Positions 25,328 to 34,671 of a stretch of 64,000 bases of DNA are shown piece after piece. The notes under the pieces are model-generated. The model made no database searches. It was not told where the DNA came from and worked only from the letters and a program-made list of their open reading frames with translations. The stretch lies in NCBI RefSeq assembly GCF_000258765.1, contig NZ_AJLT01000024.1:37355-101354 (forward strand). Reading direction: 5' to 3'. How positions within the stretch are numbered: the stretch's first letter is position 1; each line of letters starts with the position of its first letter. Origin of the DNA: Gillisia marina (GTDB lineage Bacteria; Bacteroidota; Bacteroidia; Flavobacteriales; Flavobacteriaceae). The position numbers were made by a program, and so were the translations under genes.

Positions 25328-26956
25328 ATGGATCTTAACTTCAATAAAAATGAAGATCATAATAAATTATTACTTTCTACATTAAGACAGAAGCTCGCTC
25401 AGGTTAAGCTTGGAGGAGGAGAAAAACGTATCGAAAAACATCATGCAAAAGGAAAAATGACCGCCAGAGAGCGCATCAATTATCTTTTAGACGATTCTAA
25501 CGCCGCCATAGAACTTGGTGCTTTTGTTGGAGATGAAATGTATGAAGAACATGGAGGTTGTCCAAGTGGAGGAGTCGTTGTAAAAATTGGCCACGTTGCC
25601 GGAAAACAATGTATTGTAGTTGCCAATGATGCCACTGTAAAAGCTGGGGCTTGGTTTCCTATTACCGCTAAAAAGAACTTGAGAGCGCAAGAGATCGCAA
25701 TAGAAAATAGACTTCCTATTATTTATTTGGTAGACAGCGCGGGAGTTTACTTGCCAATGCAGGATGAAATTTTCCCCGATAAAGAACACTTTGGAAGAAT
25801 TTTCAGAAATAATGCGGTAATGAGTAGCATGGGAATTACCCAGATTTCAGCGGTTATGGGAAGTTGTGTTGCAGGTGGTGCTTATTTACCAATTATGAGT
25901 GATGAAGCGATCATCGTTGAGAAAACGGGAAGTATTTTCCTAGCAGGAAGCTATTTGGTAAAGGCTGCTATTGGTGAGTCTATAGATAATGAAACACTAG
26001 GTGGCGCAACCACACATTCTGAAATTAGTGGGGTTACAGATTATAAGGCGAAAGACGATAAAGATGCTTTAGATAAAATCAAGAGCATTATGGATAAAAT
26101 TGGGGATTATGAGAAAGCCGGTTTTAGTAGAAAAGATCCAATTAAGCCAAAATTAGATCCAAAAGAAATTTTCGGAATCTTACCAAGAAAAAGAAACGAT
26201 CAGTATGACATGCGTGAAATCATCTCGAGATTGGTAGATGATTCTGAGTTTGAAGAATATAAAAAAGAATATGGGCAAACCATAATTACAGGGTATGCAA
26301 GGATAGATGGCTGGGCAGTTGGTATTGTTTCCAACCAGCGTAAAATTGTAAAAACAAAAACCGGTGAAATGCAATTTGGCGGTGTGATCTATTCCGATTC
26401 TGCCGATAAAGCGACTCGTTTTATTTCTAATTGTAATCAGAAAAAAATTCCTTTGGTATTTTTACAGGATGTTACCGGCTTCATGGTAGGAAGCAAAAGT
26501 GAACATGGCGGAATTATTAAAGATGGCGCAAAAATGGTAAGTGCAGTGAGTAATTCTGTAGTTCCAAAATTTACCATCGTCATCGGAAATTCTTACGGAG
26601 CTGGAAATTATGCGATGTGCGGGAAAGCGTATGATCCTAGATTTATTGTAGCATGGCCAAGTGCTGAGCTTGCAGTTATGGGTGGAACACAAGCTGCTAA
26701 AGTTTTAGCGCAAATTGAAACTGCTTCCATGGCCAAAAAAGGTGAAAAAGTTGATGCTGATAAAGAGAAAGAAGTTTTTGATAAAATAAAAGCGCGTTAC
26801 GACAAGCAAACTTCTCCTTATTATGCAGCGGCAAGATTATGGACAGATGCCATTATAGATCCTTTAGATACCAGAAAATGGATCTCTACAGGGATTGAGG
26901 CTGCGAACCACTCACCTATTACCAAAGATTTTAATTTAGGAGTAATTCAGACCTGA
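25328..26956 (+). CDS. Acyl-CoA carboxylase carboxyltransferase (beta) subunit
   Basis: This 542-residue protein is a biotin-dependent carboxyltransferase beta subunit that moves carboxyl groups from carboxybiotin to an acyl-CoA. Two crotonase-like halves are visible: N-terminal MTARERINYLLDD and GGAYLPIMSDEAIIV, and C-terminal FLQDVTGFMVG, GAKMVSAVSNS and GNSYGAGNYAMCGKAYDPRF. GAGNYAMCG and AVMGGTQAAKVL most resemble methylcrotonoyl-CoA-type subunits, but propionyl-CoA specificity cannot be excluded, so no symbol is assigned. No biotin carboxylase alpha subunit is adjacent, so the partner must be encoded elsewhere. An M1 peptidase starts 5 bp after its stop. Confidence 0.9.
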   Translation: MDLNFNKNEDHNKLLLSTLRQKLAQVKLGGGEKRIEKHHAKGKMTARERINYLLDDSNAAIELGAFVGDEMYEEHGGCPSGGVVVKIGHVAGKQCIVVANDATVKAGAWFPITAKKNLRAQEIAIENRLPIIYLVDSAGVYLPMQDEIFPDKEHFGRIFRNNAVMSSMGITQISAVMGSCVAGGAYLPIMSDEAIIVEKTGSIFLAGSYLVKAAIGESIDNETLGGATTHSEISGVTDYKAKDDKDALDKIKSIMDKIGDYEKAGFSRKDPIKPKLDPKEIFGILPRKRNDQYDMREIISRLVDDSEFEEYKKEYGQTIITGYARIDGWAVGIVSNQRKIVKTKTGEMQFGGVIYSDSADKATRFISNCNQKKIPLVFLQDVTGFMVGSKSEHGGIIKDGAKMVSAVSNSVVPKFTIVIGNSYGAGNYAMCGKAYDPRFIVAWPSAELAVMGGTQAAKVLAQIETASMAKKGEKVDADKEKEVFDKIKARYDKQTSPYYAAARLWTDAIIDPLDTRKWISTGIEAANHSPITKDFNLGVIQT

Positions 26957-26961
26957 TTTCT

Positions 26962-28602
26962 ATGAAAAATGTTTTATTGATATTGGTAGTCGCTATTTTA
27001 GTAACTACTTCATCTCAAGCCCAAGTTTTAAGTAATAAAAACAAGCAATATACCGAAGCAGATTCCTTGCGAGGCTCATTGCGACCTGAGCGTGCCTACG
27101 ATGTATTGAAATATCATTTGCAAGTACAGATCGATCCAGTGGAGCGATATATTTCTGGTTTTAATACAATTACCTTTAAAGCAGAGGAAGAATTGCCCGT
27201 AATGCAGATAGATCTTTTTGAAAACATGCAGATAGATTCTATTATGCATGGTGCTAATCAACTTTCGTATACCAGAAAATTCAATGCGGTTTTTGTTGAA
27301 TTTAAAGAATCGATAAAGGCCTCAGAAAAAGATTCAATTCAAGTATTTTATTCAGGGAATCCAATCGTTGCAAAAAATGCGCCTTGGGATGGCGGATTTG
27401 TTTTCAAAAAAGATGAAGATGGAAATCCGTGGATCGCAGTAGCGGTTCAAGGCACGGGTGCCAGTCTTTGGTATCCAAATAAAGACCATCAAAGCGACGA
27501 ACCGGAGGAGGCTTTAATAGAAATTGCTGTTCCAAATGGTCTTACCAATGTTTCTAATGGAAGATTAATTGGTAGAACCGAATTAAATAATGGCTATACT
27601 CGATGGAGTTACAAAGTGATTAATCCCATTAATAATTACGACATCGTTTTTAACATCGCGAATTATGTCCACTTTCAGGATACATTCAGGGATCTCGATT
27701 TAGATTATTATGTGTTGCCATACAATCTTGAAAAAGCTAAAAAACAATTTTCAGAGGTAAAACCGATGATGGATTGTTTCTATGAAAAATTTGGCGAATA
27801 TCCTTTTAAGGAAGATGGATTTAAGCTTGTAGAAACTCCATATCTTGGTATGGAACACCAAAGTGCCGTTGCCTATGGGAACTATTATAAAATGGGTTAT
27901 TTAGGCCGTGATCTTTCCGGGACCGGGATTGGATTAAAGTGGGATTTTATTATAATCCATGAATCCGGACATGAATGGTTTGGAAATAGCATCACAGCGA
28001 ATGACATTGCAGATTTGTGGATCCATGAAGGTTTCACTACGTATTCTGAAGCTGTTTATATTGAATGTAGATGGGGGAAAGAAGATGCTTTAAAGTATCT
28101 GGAAGGACTTAGAAAAAACATTGGCAATCTAGCTCCAATAATTGGAGATTATGGTGTAAATAGTGAAGGCTCGCCAGATATGTATGCAAAAGGAGCCAAT
28201 ATAATAAATACCATAAGAAGCATCTATAATAACGATGAGCTTTGGTGGAAGACATTAAAAGATTTTTCTACAACCTACAAGCATCAAACTATTGATACTA
28301 AAACCGTGGAAGATTTCTTTAACGCTCCGGTAGCAACAGATCTTCAACCAATATTCGATCAATATCTTAGAAAATCTACCATTCCCGTGTTGGAATTCAA
28401 AGAAACAGAGAAAAGAATTAGCTACCGATGGAACACAGATGTAGCTAATTTTAATATGCCGGTGGATATTTTTATAAATGATAAAGAAATTCGAATCACT
28501 CCTACAAATTCTTGGATGGAGTTTCCAAAAGATGTAGAAGATCTAGATGATATTAAAGTCAATGAAAAAGAGTTCTATATAGAAACGAAATTCACAAAAT
28601 AA
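26962..28602 (+). CDS. M1-family metallopeptidase, short form (exported)
   Basis: A signal peptide (about residues 1-20, ending SSQA) precedes an aminopeptidase N-like domain. The zinc site is HESGHEWFGN with His333 and His337, and Glu356 follows 18 residues later. GMEHQSAVAYGN just before it is the counterpart of the GAMEN exopeptidase motif. At 546 residues it lacks the long C-terminal helical domain of typical M1 enzymes such as the 705-residue one at 50825. It probably trims peptides in the periplasm or outside the cell. It may be cotranscribed with the carboxylase gene 5 bp upstream. Confidence 0.88.
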   Translation: MKNVLLILVVAILVTTSSQAQVLSNKNKQYTEADSLRGSLRPERAYDVLKYHLQVQIDPVERYISGFNTITFKAEEELPVMQIDLFENMQIDSIMHGANQLSYTRKFNAVFVEFKESIKASEKDSIQVFYSGNPIVAKNAPWDGGFVFKKDEDGNPWIAVAVQGTGASLWYPNKDHQSDEPEEALIEIAVPNGLTNVSNGRLIGRTELNNGYTRWSYKVINPINNYDIVFNIANYVHFQDTFRDLDLDYYVLPYNLEKAKKQFSEVKPMMDCFYEKFGEYPFKEDGFKLVETPYLGMEHQSAVAYGNYYKMGYLGRDLSGTGIGLKWDFIIIHESGHEWFGNSITANDIADLWIHEGFTTYSEAVYIECRWGKEDALKYLEGLRKNIGNLAPIIGDYGVNSEGSPDMYAKGANIINTIRSIYNNDELWWKTLKDFSTTYKHQTIDTKTVEDFFNAPVATDLQPIFDQYLRKSTIPVLEFKETEKRISYRWNTDVANFNMPVDIFINDKEIRITPTNSWMEFPKDVEDLDDIKVNEKEFYIETKFTK

Positions 28603-28623
28603 ATTGAATCAAAATTAATCGAT

Positions 28624-28659
28624 AGCCTCCAAGTTTTAATTTAACTTGGAGGCTTTTTC
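28624..28659 (+). terminator. Rho-independent terminator after the M1 peptidase gene
   Basis: AGCCTCCAAGTT (from 28624) pairs with AACTTGGAGGCT around an AT-rich loop, followed by T5. Confidence 0.85.
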
Positions 28660-28767
28660 ATCTAACCGTACCAGAAAACATTTCTTTAATTCACTAATTA
28701 TAAGTAACTTAGATAGCATATCGGACACGCCGACTGTTTATAAAATCATATGATAAATAAAAGTTCG

Positions 28768-28824
28768 GGGTTTCCAGTTAATTATCGGGACGATTAATTA
28801 AACCCTCGATGGGAGGATTAAATT
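28768..28824. repeat. Dispersed intergenic repeat upstream of the DoxX gene
   Basis: AAACCCTCGATGGGAGG-ATTAAATTT (about 28800-28826) resembles AAACCCTCAATGAGGG-ATTAAAGTTT at 59371-59397. Both lie just ahead of a start codon (28832 and 59445). GTTAATTATCGGGACGATTAA precedes it here. The gap 28660-28831 holds no gene. Confidence 0.45.
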
Positions 28825-28831
28825 TCGAGTT

Positions 28832-29254
28832 ATGGTAACAATAAAATCTCTTAATAAGTGGGCCAATAAGCATACTTATTATTCCTTGGATATTTTAAGG
28901 CTTGCATTAGGAGTTTTCTATTTCATAAAAGGGCTCCAATTTATTTCTCAAAGCCAGATCCTTACAGAGCTTTTTAAGCCACTTCGTGATTTTGGGGGCA
29001 TCATGCTCGTTATTCACTATGTAGCGCCGGCACATCTTGTGGGAGGTCTCATGATAGCCTTTGGATTACTAACGCGCTGGGCATTAATAGCACAACTTCC
29101 AATACTCCTTGGTGCGATCTTAATTAATTTTATAGGAGTGATGAATCCGGGGAATTTAATTTTAGCGATTGCTGTTTTACTTCTTACCTGTTTCTTTATA
29201 ATTTATGGCTCCGGAAAACATTCCGCAGACTATTATTTAAAAATGGGATATTAA
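28832..29254 (+). CDS. DoxX-family membrane protein
   Basis: This 140-residue protein has four predicted transmembrane helices, at about 22-40, 60-80, 85-105 and 112-132, with the DoxX-type start RLALGVFYFIKGLQF. Members are small inner-membrane proteins; some work with quinones or oxidoreductases, but no specific activity is implied. The stop overlaps the 3' end of the convergent M24 peptidase gene by 4 bp. Confidence 0.82.
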   Translation: MVTIKSLNKWANKHTYYSLDILRLALGVFYFIKGLQFISQSQILTELFKPLRDFGGIMLVIHYVAPAHLVGGLMIAFGLLTRWALIAQLPILLGAILINFIGVMNPGNLILAIAVLLLTCFFIIYGSGKHSADYYLKMGY

Positions 29255-30567
29255 TTAGAAGGTATTAACATTAATTCCGTTTGGCGGTCATTAACATATT
29301 TAAAACCTTCTTCTCCCCAAAAACCAGCTTCTTCGAGCATAATACGAATATCTTTATTCCATTCAGGAATTGCTATCGTAGTATTAAGTTCTATGGCAAA
29401 AACTGTATTTGGAAAAAGCTGATAATCTCCTGTTCCCGGAACACCGCCTTGAGAATCCCACATTCCTATAGTAGTCCCGGCAGAATGCCCATAAAGACCT
29501 AAGGGATGCGTATAGATAGAAGGTTTAAGCCCAGACTCTTTAGCCTGATATAATGATCTTTTTAATATTTCATTCCCAGAGTCACCAGTTTTAAAATTAG
29601 AAGTTAAAATATCCTGTAGGAGATTTCCTTTACTTAAGGCTTCTACCAAATATTCAGGTGCATTTGTTTCTCCTGCTTTTAAAACATACGCATGTTGTTG
29701 GCAGTCTGTATTCAGCCTTAAATACGTGATTCCGAAATCGCAATGCAATAAATCTCCCGGCTGGATCACAGTTTCTCCATACCCATTGGAAAAAGCATCG
29801 ATATGGTCTTTTAGTTTTTCTTCTTTTCGCTGTATATCTACGGTTGGATGAAACCAAGTTTCCAATCCCAGATCTGTAACTTTTTGTCGCATCCACCAAA
29901 TAACTTCTTCTGAAGTGGTTTTTCCCGGAGTTATCACGTTACTACTAAAAGCTTCGGCTATAATTGCATGTGTTGTTGCTACCAGTTCTTCATATAATTC
30001 CATCTCCATAGGAGTCCTGGTTTCTATCCAACCTATAGCTAGATCTTCAGCAGATACTATTTTCTGTTTCATAGCATCTGGCAAATTTGCAAGAAATTCA
30101 TCATGATCTGTTTTTACCAAGCCATCTGCAAGTGCGAAATTTTCAGAATAATTTAAACCTATTTTTGAAGGATTTTTTTCAGCAATAAGATCTATAAGTG
30201 CTTTCCATTGATCTGGTTCTTTTTCTTTATCCCAAACAGAAGAAATATTATCGCCAATATTATATCTCGCCACCGCCATTCGCTCAACAAGATTTGAATC
30301 TTTTGGTTTATAAAAAACTAAAATAGTTCTCCTTCTTGCATTTAACCAAGTAGCCGGTAGCATCGTTTTTAAAACTGGATCTTCATTGTATTCTCTGGAA
30401 ATTAACACCCACATATCTATTCCCGTTCTCTCCATCAAGTCGGGCAGTAAATTTTCGAATTTATCTTGAAGAATATTATCTATAACCTCTGCTCTATTTT
30501 TTTCTGAAAGAATTTGTGCATTTAACGAAAAACCAAAGCATAGGAAAAGGAATAAAAACTTGTACAT
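29251..30567 (-). CDS. M24-family metallopeptidase (Xaa-Pro aminopeptidase-like), exported
   Basis: A signal peptide (about residues 1-17, ending LNAQ) is followed by an N-terminal creatinase-like domain (DLMERTGIDMWVLISREYNED) and a pita-bread M24 domain. Metal-ligand regions visible are LLHCDFGITYLRLNTDCQQ, HPLGLYGHSAG and FAIELNTTIAIPEW. The length of 438 residues is usual for exported flavobacterial members. It lies 31 bp downstream of menE on the same strand and may be transcribed with the men genes without being part of that pathway. Confidence 0.85.
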   Translation of the reverse strand: MYKFLFLFLCFGFSLNAQILSEKNRAEVIDNILQDKFENLLPDLMERTGIDMWVLISREYNEDPVLKTMLPATWLNARRRTILVFYKPKDSNLVERMAVARYNIGDNISSVWDKEKEPDQWKALIDLIAEKNPSKIGLNYSENFALADGLVKTDHDEFLANLPDAMKQKIVSAEDLAIGWIETRTPMEMELYEELVATTHAIIAEAFSSNVITPGKTTSEEVIWWMRQKVTDLGLETWFHPTVDIQRKEEKLKDHIDAFSNGYGETVIQPGDLLHCDFGITYLRLNTDCQQHAYVLKAGETNAPEYLVEALSKGNLLQDILTSNFKTGDSGNEILKRSLYQAKESGLKPSIYTHPLGLYGHSAGTTIGMWDSQGGVPGTGDYQLFPNTVFAIELNTTIAIPEWNKDIRIMLEEAGFWGEEGFKYVNDRQTELMLIPSN

Positions 30568-30598
30568 ATAACTAGTTGTTGAAGATTAAAAAGGGAAG

Positions 30599-31690
30599 TT
30601 ACTTAATTTTGCTTCGAAGTGTATTTTTTCGGTGAATCTTTCCATTTGGAGTTTCTTCGAATTTTTGAATAAGATAAATTTTCTTCGGAATTTCGTACTT
30701 ATGAAGCTCTTTTACAGATTGTACTTTCACTTGAAGCTCCGATAATAATTCTTCTGAAAAATCTGCTTCTACAAACAACACTAATTTTTCACCAAGTGCA
30801 TCATCGGGCATTCCAATTACAAAAAACCGACCATCAATCACATCGGTTAATCTATTTTCAATGTCTTCAGGGTATAATTTAATCCCACCGGAATTTACCA
30901 CATTATCGAACCTGCCTTTCCAATAGAACTGCTTATAAGTATCTATTTCTACAACATCGTTTGTAACTAAAATATCATCAGCAATGGAAGGTGCTTTAAT
31001 CACCAAACAATCTCTATTATCTACTGAAATATGCACATTTGGCATTAATTTAAAGGGAGAATTCTTTTTCTTTTTTCCATTTAATCGCTTAGCAGCAATA
31101 TGTGAAACGGTTTCTGTCATCCCAAAAGTTTCATAAACCTTGGTATTTAAGCCTTGAACCATTTCCTGTAAATTGGGAGATACCGCTCCTCCTCCAACAA
31201 TTAGTTTATTAATTAGATGCAATCTGCTAATGGAATTATCTAATTGAAAAGGCGTCATGGCACAGAAATCGTAGGTCTTATATAAATTATCTAAAGGGTT
31301 TGAAGATGGCGGAACTAAATCTAGCTCCCAGCCTAAAACCATTGCACGAACCAACATCATTTTTCCTGCGATATATTTTGCAGGTAGACACATGAGAGCC
31401 GTACAACCCGCTTCCATTTCGAAAAATTTTACTGTAGCTATGGCAGAATTAACCATATGCTCTTTTCTAACTTTTATTTTTTTTGCCACTCCGGTAGAAC
31501 CAGAAGTTGTTACCTCAATAAATTTTGAAGGCCTTAACCATTCCAATAAAAAATCTCCAATCTCTCCTTCATGCGGCTCCCCTTCCTTAATAAAATTATA
31601 AGCCACCTTTGCCAGATCATCATTGGAATAATGCTGCTTGTTGATCTTAAAATCAATATGAGTTTCTGGAATACTGAATTTATCGACCAT
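30599..31690 (-). CDS. menE: o-Succinylbenzoate-CoA ligase
   Basis: MenE activates o-succinylbenzoate with ATP and CoA in menaquinone synthesis. This 363-residue AMP-forming ligase has the P-loop TSGSTGVAKKIKVRKEHM at about residue 62, the adenylate-binding ETFGMTETVSHIAAK at about 190, YWKGRFDNVVNSGG and a C-terminal Lys region in TPNGKIHRK. It is shorter than E. coli MenE, which is typical of the compact Bacteroidota version. menC two genes upstream confirms the pathway. Confidence 0.9.
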   Translation of the reverse strand: MVDKFSIPETHIDFKINKQHYSNDDLAKVAYNFIKEGEPHEGEIGDFLLEWLRPSKFIEVTTSGSTGVAKKIKVRKEHMVNSAIATVKFFEMEAGCTALMCLPAKYIAGKMMLVRAMVLGWELDLVPPSSNPLDNLYKTYDFCAMTPFQLDNSISRLHLINKLIVGGGAVSPNLQEMVQGLNTKVYETFGMTETVSHIAAKRLNGKKKKNSPFKLMPNVHISVDNRDCLVIKAPSIADDILVTNDVVEIDTYKQFYWKGRFDNVVNSGGIKLYPEDIENRLTDVIDGRFFVIGMPDDALGEKLVLFVEADFSEELLSELQVKVQSVKELHKYEIPKKIYLIQKFEETPNGKIHRKNTLRSKIK

Positions 31691-31746
31691 TAGACTTATC
31701 TTTTAACAAAAATATTGATATTCATACCTAAAATTAACAAAAATAT

Positions 31747-32698
31747 TTATGAATTTTCTACATTTTGAAGATAATTATCAACAATTGGAGCCTCTACCTT
31801 TCCAATTAATTTCTCTCTCCAATCACTCCAGCCATATTTCTTAGCCATTATAAATAAAAACAAGGGATAGACTATGAATATTGGGACTAACACGTCTACT
31901 CCGGCTGTTGGATCTGAAATATCTTTCAATAATGAATTCGTTTGAAATGCTGTCCAATCTGCAGTAACCAATACAGCTGTTAATAAGTTGTTACCGGCAT
32001 GAAAGCCTAAAGCCAGCTCCATACCTTCATCCATTAACGTCATAATTCCCAATAGAAAACCTGTACCTATATAATAGATCATTATAATATTTCCCATTTT
32101 CGTTACTTCGGGATTAAAGAAATGCAAACCTCCAAATACTACTGAAGTCAGAATTAAAGGGAACCATCTATTTTTAACCAACACCCCTATTCCTTGCATT
32201 AAATACCCTCTAAAAAGATATTCCTCGAAACTTGTTTGCAGCGGAATCATTATTAAAGCGATAATAAGCATTATAAAAAATGGTCCGGATTGAAAATTAA
32301 GAACATAATCCTGCGGATTGGAAAAATAATCGAAAGCGGTAACTGCAATAGAGAAAATTGCCACCAATCCAAATCCAAAGAAAAATCTGCTCCAATCTAC
32401 TTTTTTTGCGTGATGTAGTTACTGTTCTAATAGGTTGATAGTGGATAAATTTAACCACAAAAAATAAGGCAAACAGCCCTACTGCGAATGTTAGGAGTAA
32501 TAAAAATAAATTTAAATTGGAATCCAGGATCTTCAACATTTCGTTTTCTTCCATCCCTACGATATCCATACCTCCTTCCATGAACATTGCAACCGCTAAA
32601 GGAATTTGTCCAATAAATACTGCTAAAATAATGATTGAGACACCTAATATATATCTCCAGAAACTATGTTGGTAATTAAATGCTTGCTTAATAAACAT
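31747..32698 (-). CDS. CPBP-family intramembrane metalloprotease, frame broken by one extra base
   Basis: The N-terminal half starts at 32698 (MFIKQAFNYQHSFWRY) with two or three transmembrane helices. It then meets a run of seven T on the plus strand (32401-32407). After it, the frame needs to shift by one base to continue as KKVDWSRFFFGFG into the second half, which ends at 31747. With one base removed the protein is 316 residues long. The second half has the CPBP (Abi/Rce1-like) motifs EEYLFRG, HFFNP and HAGNN. CPBP proteins act as membrane proteases or in bacteriocin immunity. It lies between menC and menE, 8 bp after menC and 56 bp before menE. Confidence 0.8.
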
Positions 32699-32705
32699 GA
32701 ATAAA

Positions 32706-33740
32706 TTATAGATTAAAATCCCAAGACATTTCAGGATTGTACGTTATTGTTCCGTTTTTCACCTCTAACGGAGAATCAAAATTATTTGTATATAGGCCAC
32801 CGGTTCCAAGACCTTGCGGCAATTGGGACTTTTTAGTATACGTCCATTGACTTATAGCATTTAAACCCACATTGCTTTCTAATGCGCTTGTAACCCACCA
32901 GCCAATCTGCTTTTCGTTCGCTAATTCAACCCACTCCTCTGTTCCTCGATATCCTCCAATTAAACTTGGTTTAAAAATGATGTATTGAGGATTAATTGTT
33001 TGTAGTAATTTCTTCTTATTCGTTACACCCACAACGCCAATTAGCTCTTCATCTAAAGCAATAGCAACGGGTGTGCTCTCGCAAAGTTTTGCCATTTCGT
33101 AAAACTGACCTTGTTTGATAGGCTGCTCTATACTATGGAGATCAAATTTGCTAAGTCGTTGCAATTTTGGCAAAGCATCTTCGGGAGAAAAAGCTCCATT
33201 AGCATCTACTCTTAATTCAATTTCTTCTGAAGAAAACTCAGCTCTTATAAATTTTAAAAGGTCTAATTCTTCATTAAAATCGATCGCACCAATTTTTAGC
33301 TTAATGCACTTAAACCCGTTTTTGATCTTATCCAGAATTTGCTCTTTCATGAAGGATTTTTCACCCATCCAAACCAAACCATTTATTGGTATGGAATCAT
33401 TTCCGTTGGTGAATTCTGAAGGATGCAATATAAAAGGATACGAAGATTCCAAAGATCTAAAAGCCATTTCTACCCCAAATTGTAATGAAGGAAATTCTAA
33501 AAGTTGTTCCCAAAGAGCTTCAGCACCCAAGGAAATGTTTTCACAAACCCAAGCTAATTTCTTTTCATAATCCGGTCTATCATCTATGCTAAGAGACCTT
33601 AATAATCCACATTCTCCTATGCCAGTTTTACCTTCGGAAGTAATAATTATAAACCAAGTTTCTTTAGTGGTAAGAACACCACGGGAAGTGCCGCTAGGAC
33701 GTTTAAATTCAAGAAGGTGTTTGCGATACGTAGCCTGCAT
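32706..33740 (-). CDS. menC: o-Succinylbenzoate synthase
   Basis: MenC dehydrates SHCHC to o-succinylbenzoate. This 344-residue enolase-superfamily protein shows the catalytic KxK in CIKLKIG (about 147), the metal ligands Asp in RVDANGAF (about 177), Glu in SIEQPI and Asp in ALDEELIG, and the second catalytic Lys in IIFKPSLIGG. The context next to menE separates it from muconate-lactonising and dipeptide-epimerase relatives. It starts 12 bp after the UPF0173 gene. Confidence 0.92.
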   Translation of the reverse strand: MQATYRKHLLEFKRPSGTSRGVLTTKETWFIIITSEGKTGIGECGLLRSLSIDDRPDYEKKLAWVCENISLGAEALWEQLLEFPSLQFGVEMAFRSLESSYPFILHPSEFTNGNDSIPINGLVWMGEKSFMKEQILDKIKNGFKCIKLKIGAIDFNEELDLLKFIRAEFSSEEIELRVDANGAFSPEDALPKLQRLSKFDLHSIEQPIKQGQFYEMAKLCESTPVAIALDEELIGVVGVTNKKKLLQTINPQYIIFKPSLIGGYRGTEEWVELANEKQIGWWVTSALESNVGLNAISQWTYTKKSQLPQGLGTGGLYTNNFDSPLEVKNGTITYNPEMSWDFNL

Positions 33741-33752
33741 TAAAAAACGAAA

Positions 33753-34433
33753 TTACAATTCAATACTTTTACCAATTTCCAAAAGCATGAGATCTTTCCC
33801 TTTTTCATAAAATTTCCGTTTCGCCTCTTCGTGGTCTATTTCTATGTATCCAAAAGTGTCGTAGTGACAACCTATTATTTTATCACATTCAACAAAATCA
33901 CTTGCTATTATTGCATCTTCTACACCCATCGTGAAATTATCTCCAATCGGTAAAATCGCCAGATCCAATTTGGTACTCATTGGGATAAGCTTCATATCCA
34001 TAGTTAGCGCAGTATCTCCCGCTATATAAATATTCTTATGCTCCCCTTCAATCACAAAACCTCCGGGTTGTCCTCCGTAAGAGCCATCAGGAAATGAACT
34101 TGTATGGATAGCATTTACATATTTCACCTTCCCAAATTCAAAATCCCAAGAACCGCCATGATTCATAGGATGCACCTCAAAGCCTTTATTTTCGTAATGC
34201 GTTGCAATTTCAAAATTGCTGACAATTATAGCTCCGGTATTTTTCGCAATCGCTTCAGCATCTAGAATATGATCCTGATGCGCATGCGTAAGCATGATGA
34301 AATCTGCTTTTAAATCGTGAATATCTATAATGTCTTTGGAGAGTTTATTACCGGTAATAAATGGATCTACAATAATATTAATATCACCTATTTTGATTCC
34401 GAAGGAATTTTGGCCGTAAAATGTTATAATCAT
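33753..34433 (-). CDS. UPF0173-type metal-dependent hydrolase (MBL fold)
   Basis: From ATG at 34433 this is a 226-residue metallo-beta-lactamase-fold protein with the conserved start MIITFYGQNSFGI, the metal site LTHAHQDHILDA (about 56-67), NHGGSWDF, IYIAGDTALTMDM and IGCHYDTFGYIEID. A TTG at 34454 would add seven residues that are not in the family. The substrate is unknown. It heads the leftward group menC-CPBP-menE with short gaps; many flavobacteria have such a hydrolase near men genes, but no pathway role is established. Confidence 0.85.
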   Translation of the reverse strand: MIITFYGQNSFGIKIGDINIIVDPFITGNKLSKDIIDIHDLKADFIMLTHAHQDHILDAEAIAKNTGAIIVSNFEIATHYENKGFEVHPMNHGGSWDFEFGKVKYVNAIHTSSFPDGSYGGQPGGFVIEGEHKNIYIAGDTALTMDMKLIPMSTKLDLAILPIGDNFTMGVEDAIIASDFVECDKIIGCHYDTFGYIEIDHEEAKRKFYEKGKDLMLLEIGKSIEL

Positions 34434-34504
34434 TAGTAATAAATTGAATTTCAATAAAAATAAACATTGAAATAAGATTAAACCTGAAGCCTATGTTAAA
34501 ATTT

Positions 34505-34662
34505 ATATGTGACTCGCTTTATCTGCTCGAGCCAGTAGAGAATTCTTCAAGCTTAAAAAGTAGGTTTCGACTTTAGCCTGTATTGAGCGAAGTCGAAATA
34601 CTCAACCTGACATTATAATTTTAATATAAAGATAACTACTGCCCTCTAAAATTTAACTCCCT
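34505..34662. repeat. MITE-like dispersed element, partial copy
   Basis: This gene-free stretch shares ordered blocks with the element at 59003-59225: CTCGAGCC-AGTAGAGAA, GCTTAAAAA, CTCAACCTGACAT and the end CCTCTAAAATTT. The reverse complement of its right end (TAGAGGGCAGTAG-TTATC) matches the left end of the other copy. A left terminal repeat was not found here, so this copy may be truncated. It separates menA from the UPF0173-menC-menE group. Confidence 0.6.
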
Positions 34663-34671
34663 TCTAAATAA

